Assembly (NCBI GenBank): GCA_037176845.1
Contig: JAYKXP010000012.1
Span: 186,001 to 250,000 of the forward strand
DNA from: Paramarasmius palmivorus
Lineage: Eukaryota; Basidiomycota; Agaricomycetes; Agaricales; Marasmiaceae
Direction of reading: 5' to 3'
Length of the DNA: 64,000 nucleotides
Numbering within the stretch: the stretch's first letter is position 1; each line of letters starts with the position of its first letter. The notes under the pieces are model-generated. The model searched no databases, was not told where the DNA came from, and worked only from the letters and a program-made list of their open reading frames with translations. Positions 38,739-50,767 of this stretch are shown here, one piece after another. Both the position numbers and the translations under genes were made by a program.

Positions 38739-39668
38739 GCTAACCACCACCATCTCGGATTTACCCCTATTCAAAACCAGTCATTGCCGCGAGGTTTACG
38801 ACCAGTTCCTGCTTTCTCGCTGATGATACAATACTCGGCGACGATGAGTTGTGAGCCAGAGGTCTTCCCGCTTGCATGTAGTACTGGCAGGGTGTGCCGC
38901 AGGATGGGAAGGAGGCAAAGCTTAAAGGGGTCATTCCTGATGAACAGCGACATGAACCTTAGCTCCAGAGTCATCTCTATTCGCACTTGAAGTCGGCACT
39001 GGTGTCTCTATCGCCCGTCATGCACATGTGTTAGGATCGGGTTGGGCATTGACTACAACACGGTACCTTACATGCCTTACGCGTCAACGTCGGCATTTTA
39101 CCCCTATTCAGCTACTATTCTCAGCGATGGGGCAGACGTCGAGCAGACGATGTGCCCCTAGGCAGAGCTCCCTGGAGGTAGTCTTGATTCAAAGTGAATA
39201 CACTAACTTCGGGTGTCCCAATGCCTACCAACATTGAGGCTACAGAGGGGTCCTGGGGTACAGTGATTGAGTTTTATTCCGACGCGTCTCTAGAAGACGT
39301 CAGCACCGAGGTAGACGGAGCTGAAGGAGCTGAAGACGACGAGGGATGTCAGATCCCTGATGAAGATGATCACATTGAAGCATGGTACTCTTAATGGGTT
39401 GTGCGTTTCTTGACTATAAAGTTCGTATCTACACATTCATTCGCGGGAGGGATGTTCTGGTGCATGATCTATGGCTACAGACGGACGAAAAGTGCACAAG
39501 GTGGTGTATATCGGATGAATAAGGGGAGTCCGTAGCCTTTTGAGAGAGTGCGCCGGTTCATGTCGTATCGGGGTGGTGTGTAGGTATCCGTAGCATGTAG
39601 TACTATTCTGCCTGTATACATGTAGTACGGGACCCTGCGCTGATCGGTAACGGTCCACAGCAGGTAAT
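38739..39668. other. intergenic
   Basis: About 930 nt between the EthD relic and copy 4. Short frames here show no family resemblance; it may contain further decayed EthD sequence that I cannot recognise. Confidence 0.35.
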
Positions 39669-40638
39669 TCAAAAGTTCAAAAGTTCATCCAAGAACTTGG
39701 CACGATCTTCAGTCATAGTCTTCGCATCTTCCGGGTAGAGAAATGTCTATGATTCATTATGATGGAGAGTAAGGCTGTGTGAGCTTGGCTTGAGCAACGA
39801 ACGTACGTCGAGAGAAGGCGTGTCAACGAGTGTGAAACCGTCCCATGTGGGCAGGGGCATATTCACCGACTTGTCAAGAGATACAATTGGATTCGGAAAC
39901 ACTAGGTGATTCTATGGCAAGGGTCAGTGTTGTTTCAAATGAAGAAGAGGAAGAAATACTTGTTCGCCTGTGATTATTTCCTTTACCAGTCGCGTCCCAG
40001 AGGTAGCACTGATATGTCCCCCCGACCAGTATTTCGTCATTTCATCCATGGTCATTCCTTGCTTCCGCTGAAGAGCACACACCATTCTCACTCTATCTTC
40101 TCGTAGGAGCGGTGATGTCTCAGTTCTGGCGGGCGTAGGAAACTCGTTACTACGGTCCATCATCGGTACAATATTCAGGCGGACTATAATTGCACTCTTG
40201 CGATCATAGAACTTCTCTTCGACGGGCACAACGTCGGAAAAGTACTCGGCGGAAGTCCAGATCTATATAGAGGTAAGCAAAGACTGTGCGAGACTGCGAA
40301 AGGCTCGCCTCATTGGCCATGTCAAAAGATTCCAAGTCAAAGAGAAAGACACCGTCATAGTCTTCCAGCATGTGGAAGTCACCCATCTGTTTGAACCTCG
40401 ACAACTCTTGTTTGTTGATGTGCATCTACGATGTCTGTCAGCATTCTACCAGAAAACCAGGGAATCGACTTGCCTGTTCGTACTTTATCAAGCCGGTCTT
40501 GCCCTCGATGAATTTTTTGAAGGCAAGCGAGTGTTCCTCGAGCCAGTAACGCTTAAATTCATCATCCGACAAAGAGTGGTTCTTCTTGAAGAAGATGAGG
40601 ATCCGAACGCGGTCGGTGAGGAAAGTGGACTGTGACAT
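39669..40638 (-). CDS. two-domain EthD-family protein (copy 4), with GC-AG introns
   Basis: Five exons (40638-40474, 40425-40309, 40262-39960, 39911-39807, 39746-39669) close at 255 aa. Introns 1 and 2 have GC donors (gcaagt and gcgagc) with AG acceptors; the other two are GT-AG. Repeat 1 begins TDRVRILIFFKKN and ends KYEQ; repeat 2 begins EDRVRMVCALQRK and ends TGEQ. The strand motifs DYDGVFLFDLES and TWDGFTLVDTPS are present. The protein stops at DELLNF and lacks the [FM]-x-PV-[DN]-VA-x-[IL] tail found in the other four copies. A TATATTTAA sits about 45-50 nt upstream of the ATG. Confidence 0.8.
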
Positions 40639-41249
40639 AGAGGTTTAGAGTTGTGTGTTCAGAGAGGTATTCCTGGCGTCCTTAAATATACCACACGCAC
40701 CTTTCCAGGACCAAATTGACGATGTCGTATTAACTCCAGGCATTCTCGGGAGACCACTGCCACGGGAGACAGGTGGTATGCGCGGGAACGTTGCCGCGTT
40801 GGAGTTACTGCGCAAAGATATTAAGATGTGAAAAAACGCAGCTTAAAGATGGGATATGTCACTGGAAGGGAGCCAAAGGCAGACAGCAGAGAACCACAAA
40901 GAAATGGGTGGGCGTCAAGAGCAAAGGAAGCAAGCGCTGGCATCCCAGCCATTAAGTAAGCACAGAGCAGGGTTAGGGTTGTAGGGTCTAGTTCCCGACC
41001 TCCACTTGACCTCCGTTCATTAACCTTGGCCTAGTATCCACAAGCATCAAACTAGCTAAAGAAGGTAAGTACCTAGGAAGTCACTGTTGGTTCTGAACCT
41101 TTCTGATGGATTTGTAAGATATGGGCGAACCAATAGCCTTATTTCAATGCAGAGCTTCTGGAGGTCCGGTCTCCACATGATATCAGATTAGAGTATCAGA
41201 TCCCCCATTCGTCGTGCCGGAAGATACACACAGAACCTCACCAGCAACT
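40639..41249. other. divergent promoter region between EthD copies 4 and 5
   Basis: About 610 nt; apart from the TATA-like element close to copy 4, nothing recognised. Confidence 0.4.
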
Positions 41250-42254
41250 ATGGCCATCCCTGCTCTCCGTAAAGATCGAGTTCGAATGCTCATCTTCGTC
41301 AAACGCAAGGACGGATTGTCGTTCGAGGAATGGAGCAAGTACTGGCTCGAAACACATGGTCCTATCTTCACAAGTACCGAGGTAGCGAAACAGAACATCA
41401 TGCGTTACGAACAAGTCGGTGTTTCGTTGGCTGTTTCTGTTTCATCGATTGACCTTGACCCAGCTTCACGTCAACCAAGTTGCAAAGCAAAGACTCGAGG
41501 CAGCGGGTTTCAAGGTGCCGGATTTTGATGGGGTAGTTGTGCTAGAGGCAGAGTCATACGACAAGATAGTAGCGGTGCGCTCCGTACGATATCATCTCCC
41601 ACGTCTTGCTTACCAGACGGCCAGACTGTAACAGCCGATGAATGGCACCAGAAAGTGATTCCTGATGGTGACAAAATCTTCAAGCAAGAATCCAACAGAT
41701 ATGGATACTACGCTATAGCTACTCTTCATGAGAAGACAAAACCAAAGACACCACCCGCACCCAGGTTCGCAGAGGGAAAAGCGCAATTCTTAGTTCAGAT
41801 GAAAAGAAAAGAAGGACTATCCCAAGACGAATTCGAGAACTACTGGCTGGAGGAACACTCCAAGATCATCACTGGGTTTGCACCTGCGAAGGAAGGCTTG
41901 ACCAAGTATGAGCAGGTATGTCTGACCTCTCGGAGACTTGAAAGTCTGGCCTAACGAATCTGTTTGCAGTTGCACATCAATCGAGAGCCCATTGCTGGGG
42001 TAGACATCGAGAAACTACGGCCTGAGTGGGACGGGGTAGCACTTTTCGAAGCTGAATCGGTTGATAACATATCTGCTGTACGTGCTTTTCGTAGAGCACC
42101 TTCAATACCGAACTAACGCAACCGCAACTCGTAGGTGTTGACTTCCGAGGGGTATCGTGCGCTCGCAGACCCGGCCCAAGCCAAGTTCCTCGACAGAATG
42201 AATTCAGGATTCTTGCCTGTCGACGTAGCAGTCCTGTTGGACAGGGATGTATAA
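41250..42254 (+). CDS. two-domain EthD-family protein (copy 5)
   Basis: Five exons (41250-41414, 41464-41574, 41625-41915, 41970-42077, 42135-42254), all GT-AG, close at 264 aa. Repeat 1 begins KDRVRMLIFVKRKDGLSFEE and ends RYEQ; repeat 2 begins AQFLVQMKRKEGLSQDEF and ends KYEQ. The C-terminus is FLPVDVAVLLDRDV. Sequence and exon lengths closely follow copy 1 (exons 2, 3 and 5 are identical in length), so these two are the most recent duplicates in the window by my reading. Enzymatic role unknown. Confidence 0.85.
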
Positions 42255-42532
42255 TCTCAGAAGTTGTAATAATCGAGAAATGAAATTCTTCCACCAACGA
42301 ACGTGCTATCAGAACGGACATTCGACTTCGTGTAGTGGTAAATAGGTCATTATTCCTTCTCCAAACGATGCAGGTGCTTTTCAGTAATCCCATTCTTTTG
42401 GATACGTATTCAGGCTAGGCGGAAGTTGGCTACGGGCGATCGGTGCAGAGGCACCAGCCCATGGGTCGATTTTGGGGGTCGCTGTGAAAGTTCGATTCAG
42501 CTACAGGTTCTTGATAGTGTCTGCGGCTGCAC

Positions 42533-42881
42533 TCACAAGATAGGATGTCCTACAAGAGTATTTTTGTAGGTGCCCTTGCAAGTGTTGGTACAATCTGTAG
42601 TCGAGGCACCATAACAGGCATCATTGTTGTAGCTAGTGTAGGAAGGATATCAAAACAACGGGAATCAAAGAGAAAAAGAACTTGGTCTCACTCGGTATGT
42701 GCGCATCCCTTTCCTGAGAACGATGTTATCACAACAGGCATGGGGGCAGCGGGATGCGGAGAGACATACCAATGGAGGAGCAGGTATTCACATTCTGGGC
42801 AACACATTGGCCCTGCCACCATACGACTTTGGCAGCATAGGTACCGGTGATTGTGAAAGCAAGGATAGCTAGGAGACGCAT
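42533..42881 (-). CDS. small secreted cysteine-rich protein
   Basis: Three exons (42881-42770, 42713-42692, 42632-42533) joined by GT-AG introns close at 77 aa. The first 16 residues (MRLLAILAFTITGTYA) are a textbook signal peptide. The mature chain of about 60 residues contains six cysteines, allowing three disulfides, plus many Thr, Asn and Gly. The middle exon is only 22 nt. I do not recognise the family; it does not match the hydrophobin eight-cysteine pattern. Size, secretion and cysteine content fit the loose class of fungal small secreted proteins. The final codons overlap a possible donor, so the C-terminus could vary. Confidence 0.6.
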
Positions 42882-43386
42882 TGTGAGGAAATCTGAGGGA
42901 GTGAATTGGAATTGTAGAGCGACGTCCTGGGTTATATGATTTCATACTAACAGAGACCGGCCGCCTTCTAACATTTGTCATCCCGCGAACTGGCCACTGG
43001 ACTGGATGTAACAGGCACCCAGCTCGCGGAAGATACTACAGGTATCACACATCCGTTTCACATCCGAGAAGTCTCTCCGATTCCACTTCCACTTTGGTAT
43101 ATTTCGGGTGTTGGCAGGCAGTTGTCGATTATAGCATAGTGGCATATTTTGAGATCTACGCTACAAAATCGCCTCGAACCAACTATTATACGTAGGGTAG
43201 GTATAAGTAATCAGTACTTGTAAGCAAGTTCGTCTAAAACCGTACATTGGTCGTCATCTAGCATCTAACAGCATCCAAAAACCGTTCGTCGTGTATCCAT
43301 AACCGTTACCGTAATCATTAAACCGGACTCCAAGGTTCGTCTTTCCTCTTAGAACCAAGCCCAAGCATGGGCAGGGTTCCATATAG
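42882..43386. other. intergenic
   Basis: About 500 nt: promoter of the small secreted protein and 3' region of the phosphotransferase gene. No gene seen. Confidence 0.4.
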
Positions 43387-44961
43387 TCACTCTTTCTTGG
43401 TATCCTTTACAGCACTGTGCCACTCGCCATCCTTTCCTTTCTTCCGTACGGTGAAGCAAGCGATCCCAAGGTATTCCGTAATCTCGTTGATGACTAGGTA
43501 GCAGAACCTTCCGTAGTTCAAGAACGAAATGAGCAATGTGAGATACACGAACAGCATCCTTCCTTCGTCACTGGACTGGACGAGAGGTTTCCTAAAATAT
43601 CATCAATATCGCACCGAGCTGCTAAACAGCAGAACACTTACACTCCAAACAGCCATTCAGCATTGCCATCAACAGCACCAACCAAACTCCATAGCCACAT
43701 CCCAGCAGCATCCCACATGGGGAACGGCATGCTCGTGACATGCGCCAGGATCATCCTGCCCACCATATGTGCGAACTGTAGGCCCCAGCTGCACAAGAAC
43801 GGAACAAACAGTGCCGAGTTAATAATCGCGCTGTTTTCTGGGTGTTCAGGATCGGGGTGTGCTAACCAGAAGATCTGGATAGCAGCGCTGATGACGAAGG
43901 GGAATAACCCGACAAGGGGGTGATCGGGTGAGCGAGAGCGGTGAGAGGTGTTGAGGACGTTATAGTAGCTGGTGAAGATGTTGAAGGCGAGACCAAAACC
44001 GCCAAAGACCATGAAGGCTTCATTGAGCCCAATGTTGGGAATGCCTTGCAGAACCTCTAAGTGGTCAATACCGAGGAAGGTGAATGTGGGTGTATCCCAG
44101 ACTTGGGGGCCTGTAGGGTACGATCAGTCGTCCACAACAGTTGTGTCGCGGAAGGAGAGACATACCATAGAGCCCACTAATGATATAGATGCCCACAATC
44201 ATTAGGATACCTTCCACGGGGCCGCTGAAGACGCCGAGGTAGAGAGAGCCAGTATGATATTCTTCCCAGGTCGTCAGGTAAAAGTTGGCAAGGGTAGCCA
44301 CCTGCGAAGCAACGACCCACCAGGATCGGTTGAGATTGAGCGCATGAGAAGCAATGACAGCTTCAAGAGTAGTGTTGATAGCGTCACAGCCTGCAGTGAA
44401 TGTCAGTGGTGTCAGTGTCCAGACGAATAGAAGAGGCATACCATGGTCAAACATCTCGCCTAGTGGACCTGCCATTCCCGTCCGCCTGGCTTGCTTCCTA
44501 GAGAGTTTGGAATAAGTATGAGTTCATGAGTTTAAGCACAGACCTTACCCGTCTATGGCATCGAATGACTGGTATGCAAAGAGGCCGATTGCGAACGAGA
44601 AATAGACCCAGCGAGGAAGTTCAATACCGGTGTAACCAGGATCATAATAGAGCAAGGTAAGAAAGTTGAAGATGACTATTGAGAGTCCTGAAAGGGTTAT
44701 CTAAAGATTTCCGTTTACTTCAGCGTCCGTCCTAAGATAATAACATCTTGATACGCACCGTGTTTGGAGCAACACTTGTCGGCCATAATGTGACAAACCA
44801 CGTCCAAAAAGGATTCAAGATATATTTTGATGTTAAGGATCTGCGAGAGTATTTTAATATGAGCTCGTGCAGTCATCCAAGGATACGCGTACTCACTTGT
44901 CAACACCCTTGTACGCATACTTTTTTAGATTATCGAGAGCTTCCCGGGGGACATATCCCAT
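43387..44961 (-). CDS. choline/ethanolamine phosphotransferase (CDP-alcohol phosphotransferase)
   Basis: Seven exons (44961-44897, 44840-44759, 44700-44549, 44497-44442, 44390-44166, 44110-43642, 43591-43387) close at 417 aa. The catalytic CDP-alcohol phosphotransferase motif DG-x2-AR-x8-G-x3-D-x3-D is complete and is assembled over three exons (DGKQARRTGMAGPLG, then EMFDHGCD). Many hydrophobic segments indicate a polytopic ER/Golgi membrane enzyme. It transfers phosphocholine or phosphoethanolamine from the CDP derivative to diacylglycerol in the last step of the Kennedy pathway. Length and the N-terminal LNPFWTWFVTLWP-type segment fit yeast Cpt1/Ept1. Which head group is preferred cannot be told from sequence alone. 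Confidence 0.95.
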
Positions 44962-45574
44962 TTTCTGTGACTTTGGGTTGTTTTCTTGGTTTATTGGAAT
45001 TAGGGTCGAAGGTATATGAGTAGAAATAGAGGTATGAGGAAGGGTATCGCGACCACACCGGGACCAAGGAGGACAAGGCGAGGAAACAAATTTTTGACCC
45101 AGAGTCGAACGTTCGCGATTTGTTTGGCTTGTAAACAAGTCATCATGATGATGTCAGCGGCGTTTGGCCGAAATATCCGCTTTTTCCGGCCCGGAAAAAT
45201 TCTAGCTTTTCCTTTAAACCATCTTCACAGATTCAACCATTGTCAACCAACGGCTGCCTTTCGCGCAGCGAAAAAGGGCTCGATGCTGTAGCGGCAAAAT
45301 TATACCGTTTCAAAGGGATTCCCCTAACTAAAACCGTCATGATGCCGACTCTCTCAGTACAGGTATGTAGGACATTCTCCCTTAACGCTCGGACGTCCTG
45401 GATACCTCCGTCAACTACCTTCGCTCTCCTATAGAAAACCAGCCGATCATGTCCTGAAGACTGCGATCCAAGCAGGCTATGGGGTCGATTCTTAAGCACG
45501 GCTTGCGGAGGCGAACAACACCACTTTGGCGTTTAAATTCGCCCATCGATTCACTGATTCTGCAAGACCCTGAG
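44962..45574. other. intergenic, possible 5' exons of kinase-like gene
   Basis: The stretch holds the promoter of the phosphotransferase gene. Frames on the plus strand around 45240-45480 look weakly coding and may be upstream exons of the kinase-like gene, but I could not join them in phase. Confidence 0.35.
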
Positions 45575-46096
45575 CCAGGTACAGATCGGACGCACGAAGG
45601 TATCACATCTTGTCAAAATTGCGTTTACCAGTCACTGGAACCTACAAGCCACTGCATTACCATGGTTCTTTGGGGCGCATTAGGTATGTGACAGACAATT
45701 ACAGGACGTTGACTTGGGTTGAAATGTTAGCAGGGTTACACTCTCGGGCGTGGTTTCCGACCTGCTTGTTGTGGAATACATTCCTCGTGCTTTCGAGTCC
45801 ATTCCAAGGCACATGAGAGTAACTAATCTGGATGAATACATTGAATGGGTAAGTCTCCTTACCTAGCGACGACTGCGAATGACTTTCTCCGAAGTTCGAG
45901 TCTGCTGTCAGAGGCATTGGGCACCGCACATAGCAGACGAATCTATCACCTCGACATTCGGCAGAGCAACCTTTGTCATGACACTTTTCATATCTTCATC
46001 GATTGGAATAGGTGCGGAAACAGTATAGAAGCCGAATTTGTGTTGAGGATCGAAGATGATGCTAAGTTAGGGCAACGAGTGCAAGCTGTCTTTTGA
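45575..46096 (+). CDS. short protein-kinase-like gene (5' end unresolved)
   Basis: Three exons can be joined in phase: 45575-45683, 45734-45848 and 45914-46096. The second encodes a hinge-like LLVVEYIPRAFESIP. The third encodes HSRRIYHLDIRQSN followed by FIDWNRCGN, matching the order of a kinase catalytic loop (H-x-D-x4-N) and the DFG region, here DWN. It then stops within ~35 residues, so the C-terminal lobe is missing. The pattern resembles the short, divergent kinase-like proteins common in Agaricomycetes. The N-lobe, start codon and glycine loop were not found. The last acceptor (cagag) is the weakest part of the model. It could be a fast-evolving gene or a relic. Confidence 0.4.
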
Positions 46097-46346
46097 TGCC
46101 AACTGTATGAGTGGTTCATGCGGACGATTTTATGCATATCTTTTCGGTCGATGTGCGAACCATCATGATTGGTCCAAGGGCCAAGCTTCGGTTCGGAATC
46201 CGCCTGTTCATGGTAGCGTTAGGCTTAAAGGACGACCGGAACACTTGGTGCGACAGTGACGAGGGCGAACTCTTGGAAATTCTTCTCAAGACTTGTTGGG
46301 TATGTTGACAAGTTCCAAATGTTCGGCGTGCCTATTGAACAATCTA

Positions 46347-48460
46347 CTACATCGATTTCATAGACATTGTCTCGAGGTACAAACGGACGGACCAGACCCA
46401 TCGTCTCTCGCAAGGTGAGTATGGTGGTAGCCGTACCGACACCAGAAAGTCAGACTTCACCTCCACCGTCCTGCGAAGAGTCTTCATCCGATCCTTCAAA
46501 TAACATATACCCTCATGCCCTACACATATGTTCCTGAGCTCATCCTCGTATGTATAGGCTGAAAATTCGACTGGCCACTTCTGGTAATCGCACACAATCA
46601 CCAGCACCTTTGTTTCCCGGGAAGGTGTCACCAGAGGCTCTTTAAGGGACTTTCTGCCGATATTGCGAAGGCGCAGTTGTCCCATAATCATTTCGAGGAC
46701 TGGTTGTGCTTGTAGTCGTTTAGAAGTTTGGCTTTGAATGAAATACCCATCAAAGTAGCTTGGCGGCGGCGAACACCCTATCGTACAGTAAGCTACGATT
46801 TTGTGTGTGAGAGGAACAAATGCCATCCGCACCTTGAGAAATGTCAGGGAAAATACCGCAGTATTTCTTGTGTCGGCCCCAGTCGCTCTTTTGGCACGCT
46901 TTTGAGCAATATACGATATGAAAGCACCGTGTACACCGTTTGTAGTCCACTCTGCTGTGCCTCTCCCCTCGTAATGGACACTGAAAGATTGTTTTGGTCA
47001 TTTTCGGAACGGGAACGATTAGAAGTGCAATAAAAGCTCGCCTTGAAGTTGTTGCAGAAACTCATCTGGCGACCTGGCCCATCCTTGAATACATACATGT
47101 CGGTTTTTAAACGCAAGGCTTCGGTGTGCAGCTGGCCCAATGCGACGCGAAGTTCGTGAGATTCGGGAAGGCGTTCCAGTAGTCGGTGCTCCTTGAGATA
47201 CTCCAAGTCATCCATGAGTTGGTTCAAAACGGAACGATATATCATGTACGTTTTCGTGTAGCTGATGATACGCATTATTTGTTCCTGAGCCCTCCGCAAT
47301 TGCTCCCACCGACCATTTGTTGTGGTATATCCCACAATGAAGAGATATAGAGTGTGAGTAAGGAATTTTTCTGAAAACAGCTGGATAAACCAATAATAGC
47401 CTTCGAAAACAACCTGTGCGGTTCGCTCGCATGAACAAAACAGGAAAAGGACGAGGGGTTAAACGTCATTAGAGGTTATATTCGGTACGAAACTCGACAT
47501 GCGGACAATGGCCCTTGCAATGGCGAGTATAAGACCTTTCCCCAGGATCTTTCGACTATGCGCCCACGTGTGGAGGTAAAAGTTGGGTCGGAGGAGATGT
47601 AGGCCAGAAGTGATGGCAGATACGTCGATTTCGGATTGGGGATTGACCGCATGATATATGAAATATCGATACAAAACATCGACGCCTCCCTCTCCTGCTT
47701 GCTGGATGTACTGGTGTCACAGAGACTGGTTTGAAAGAGTCGCCCAACCCAATCGTTGCCAATGACCATGATAGACATCGAGTACCACAGCTTTGGGATG
47801 TAGAACGCCATCTCTTGGACAATGGGTAGATCGCGGTGCTGAAACAAGCGGAGGAGGTAAAATTTGAGTCTGAACATGGATGGTATCCACTCTGGAGTCA
47901 TCTTGAGTAGCGACGTTTGCTCCTTGTTTGAGAGGTCCCCGAACTCCGTCAAGAGTACAGCGGAAAGGATGATCAGCGACTCTTCCAAGGAACATACACC
48001 TCCCAAGATTCTTCGGGGATACCTCGAATGTCCTCGATCGGGCATCGATCCCTCATCCAGCCCAAAACCCAGACGTCTAGTAATGCAAGTGTGCGACCTG
48101 CAATGATTGGCCAAAGTCTCTGGAAGTTGGTCCAATATACACCACGGTTGGCGTCCTTTTGCCCGGATAGATGCGCAATGACCTCGACAAGGGCATGAAG
48201 TTGCTCCTCGACCGTGTCGAATGTCGGGGTTTCGCAAGCATGAAGGTAGTGGGGTGCCGTGTAAAGAATTCCTTGTGCATGGGCAAACGTCGACGGTGGC
48301 CTCCAGGACAAGTCATGAATAAGTTCTGCCATTCGTTTTTCGCGAAGATGCTCCCGTGTCAAAATTCCTGCATCCTATAAGTTCATCTCTCAGCTCATGC
48401 ATCGCATGGACTCTTCGATAGATTAATAGAGCTCACCTCCGAAGGCATTTCTGAGTCCAT
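46347..48460 (-). pseudogene. MYND-finger protein, frame-disrupted tandem copy (B)
   Basis: This is a paralog of the intact gene at 48719-50767, directly downstream of it on the same strand. It starts with a short first exon (48460-48437) and an exon from 48374, and reads through a helical domain parallel to copy A. The frame then breaks twice. Near 48030-48055 the homologous segment switches frame just before RYPRRILGG (RYPRQILEG in A). Near 47680-47720 it switches again, with about 30 codons present in A missing. The 3' part is intact: helical region, a GC-AG intron, the MYND finger (CTRCFHIVYCSKACQKSDW), and the C-terminal LVIVCDYQKWPVEF to SVRLPPYSPCE block. Two very short introns could in principle repair the frame, but the first has no good sites. 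Confidence 0.65.
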
Positions 48461-48718
48461 TCCTGAGTCGAATTTTCTTGTACGTGTGAGCTCTGTCGAC
48501 TGAGATGCAAACAAGAACGAGGCCAAGGGCAAATGACAGGAAGAAAGCAAGCACTGACGTAAAATTCTTGGGAAGAAAAAAAATGCCGCCGGCAATATGC
48601 TGGGTCTAGACCAAACAGTCCAAGGGGCGCAAGCAGCAAGACTGGATGTGATATGTATGTATAGGTAACGCCTACAACAATATATACACACAAGAAAATG
48701 GTACTAATCTTGGTAAGG

Positions 48719-50767
48719 TCACATAGATGGCCTGATAAACACAATGCGCAAAGGCAAGATCCAGCTAGCATCGCACGGCGACTCGGGCGGTACCCGTATA
48801 GAAAGTAGAACATCCCGTCGCGTGTCCATAGTCCTACGTACAGACTTCAACTGATTCCTCAACTCACAATGTTCGTCGTCCGCGTTGTGACTACAAATTT
48901 GCTTGAATTCCTCTGCATACGTAGGCATCGAGATCTTCATCGGCCACTCTCGAAAATCACCGACGATTACCAAGGGTTCATATCGACGATTTCGAGGAGC
49001 ATGACCTCGCTGGCATAGCTGAGTTGATATTGTAGCAGAAATCTGGGGTGAATGTATTTGCTTGACGAGATAATGTTGGGCAAATACCCCGTCAAAGAGG
49101 GACGGTAAATGCGAGTATCCTGCGAGATTTTGAGTAAAGACAGAAAGAAGAACTAAGGAATGTAGGACTCACCTTGACCCGGCCCGAGATAACTGTCGCA
49201 GTGCTCTTTGTGGTTCTCCCAGTCCATCTTTTGACACGTACGAGAACAGTATAGCGCGGAAAAGCATTTTGAACATCTCTTGTACTTGATCTTCTTGCGA
49301 TACTTCCGCTCACGAAGCGGACACTACAATCAATGGTAAGTAGAGCACAAAACAGGAATATGTACGACAAAACTCACTTCGCTGCTGGCACAAAGCGTAA
49401 TAAGACGGTACTGACCATCGGTGAACAAATACATTTCGCTCTTGAGGCTGAGCGCGTCCGAATGAAGCTGTTCTAGTGCAACGCGAAGCTCGTTATCTTT
49501 TGGAAGTATCTCCAAAAGATTCTTCTTCTTGATCTCGTCCATCTCCGTAAGAATCCTATCGAGAACCGAACGATAGACGGTATACGTCTTCATAGTACGA
49601 ACGAACGATAACAACGACTGCTTGACTGGACCCATAAGATCATCATCAACGCCGTGTCCGAGGCGGAAGATATACAACGTATCGGTAAGAAAACGAGCGT
49701 TGACCAACTCCACGACCCAAGAATATCCATCCATCAAGGCTAGGTCTCTCAATTGCTCACAGGCGTTACCCATGAGATTGAGCACATCATAGGTGTCGTT
49801 CCAATTTAGCAGCCCACGAGACCCCAGCACCGCAAAACGGCGGATAGCGACCGCGATCCTCCTTATAGCGCCTTGAGTCAACAGAGCACGTCGAAGGGGG
49901 TCTGTAGAGACATACCAGCCCCATCGCATAAGGGAGAAGGCGCATTCGACAGCGAATATGTCGAGTGAAGAAGGGGGTTTAGATGTTTCGTCAATAAGGT
50001 ATCCGACGAGGTCGCCCATGAGGTGTTCTTCCCCCAGCTCCCCGATGGCTCTGGTAGCATGCGCCACGAAGGTCTGGCCAATCCAAGGGTTGCTTCCTGC
50101 GAGGGATGCTAGGTTATTCCACAATATGGGGAGATGGAACCTGCGGTCTAAGCATCGGAGGCGAACATTGAGGTCAAACATGGATGCCATGAAATTAGGC
50201 ATAGGAGTGAGCAACCCCAGCTGTTGTTCCTGAGAAAGCGGTAGGAGAATGTTCGAGAGAGCTATGGACATAATGATGACCATCTCTTCGACGTCGATTC
50301 CTTCTAGGATTTGCCTGGGATATCTCGAGCCGTCGCTGCCTAAGCATGCATCTGAAACGAGTATCCATGCTTCAAGAAGTGCAAGAAGGCGGCCTGAGAT
50401 GAATGGCCATACAGATTGAAGTATATCCCAGTATGAGTCATGGCTCTGTGTGCCCTTGAGCTCATTGAGGTGTCGGATTATCTCGGCGATTGCGTAGATG
50501 TGTTCTTCAACTAGATTGAGTGTCGGATACTCGGATACGAGGAGATAGAGAGGAGCGGTGTGAATAAAGCTGAGCGCATGATTAGTTGTTGTGGGAGGAC
50601 GCCAGGATGAGTCGTTCAGGACAAGACGATAACGGTCGTTGCGGAGACGTTCTGGCGCCGAGAGGTCGATGCCAGCCTACTACCAGTGATCAGGTTGTCA
50701 AAAATGTCTTGAGAGGGGAGCTTGAACTCACCTGGAAGCAACCAGACTCGCAGCATGCGCATGGCAT
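48719..50767 (-). CDS. MYND zinc-finger protein (A)
   Basis: Four exons (50767-50732, 50676-49378, 49323-49173, 49119-48719), all GT-AG, close at 628 aa. The first ~440 residues are helical with no named domain. A MYND finger begins with CPLRERKYRKK and continues CSKCFSALYCSRTCQKMDW to HKEHC, giving the expected Cys/His ladder. A ~170-residue C-terminal domain (EPLVIVGDFREWPMKI to LLSIRVPPESPCD) follows and is shared with copies B and C. MYND fingers mediate protein contacts; this family in Agaricomycetes is large and uncharacterised. It is not a SET protein: no SET motifs were seen. The tiny Cys-rich first exon (MPCACCESGCFQ) is supported by phase and by the equivalent small first exon in copy B. 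Confidence 0.85.
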
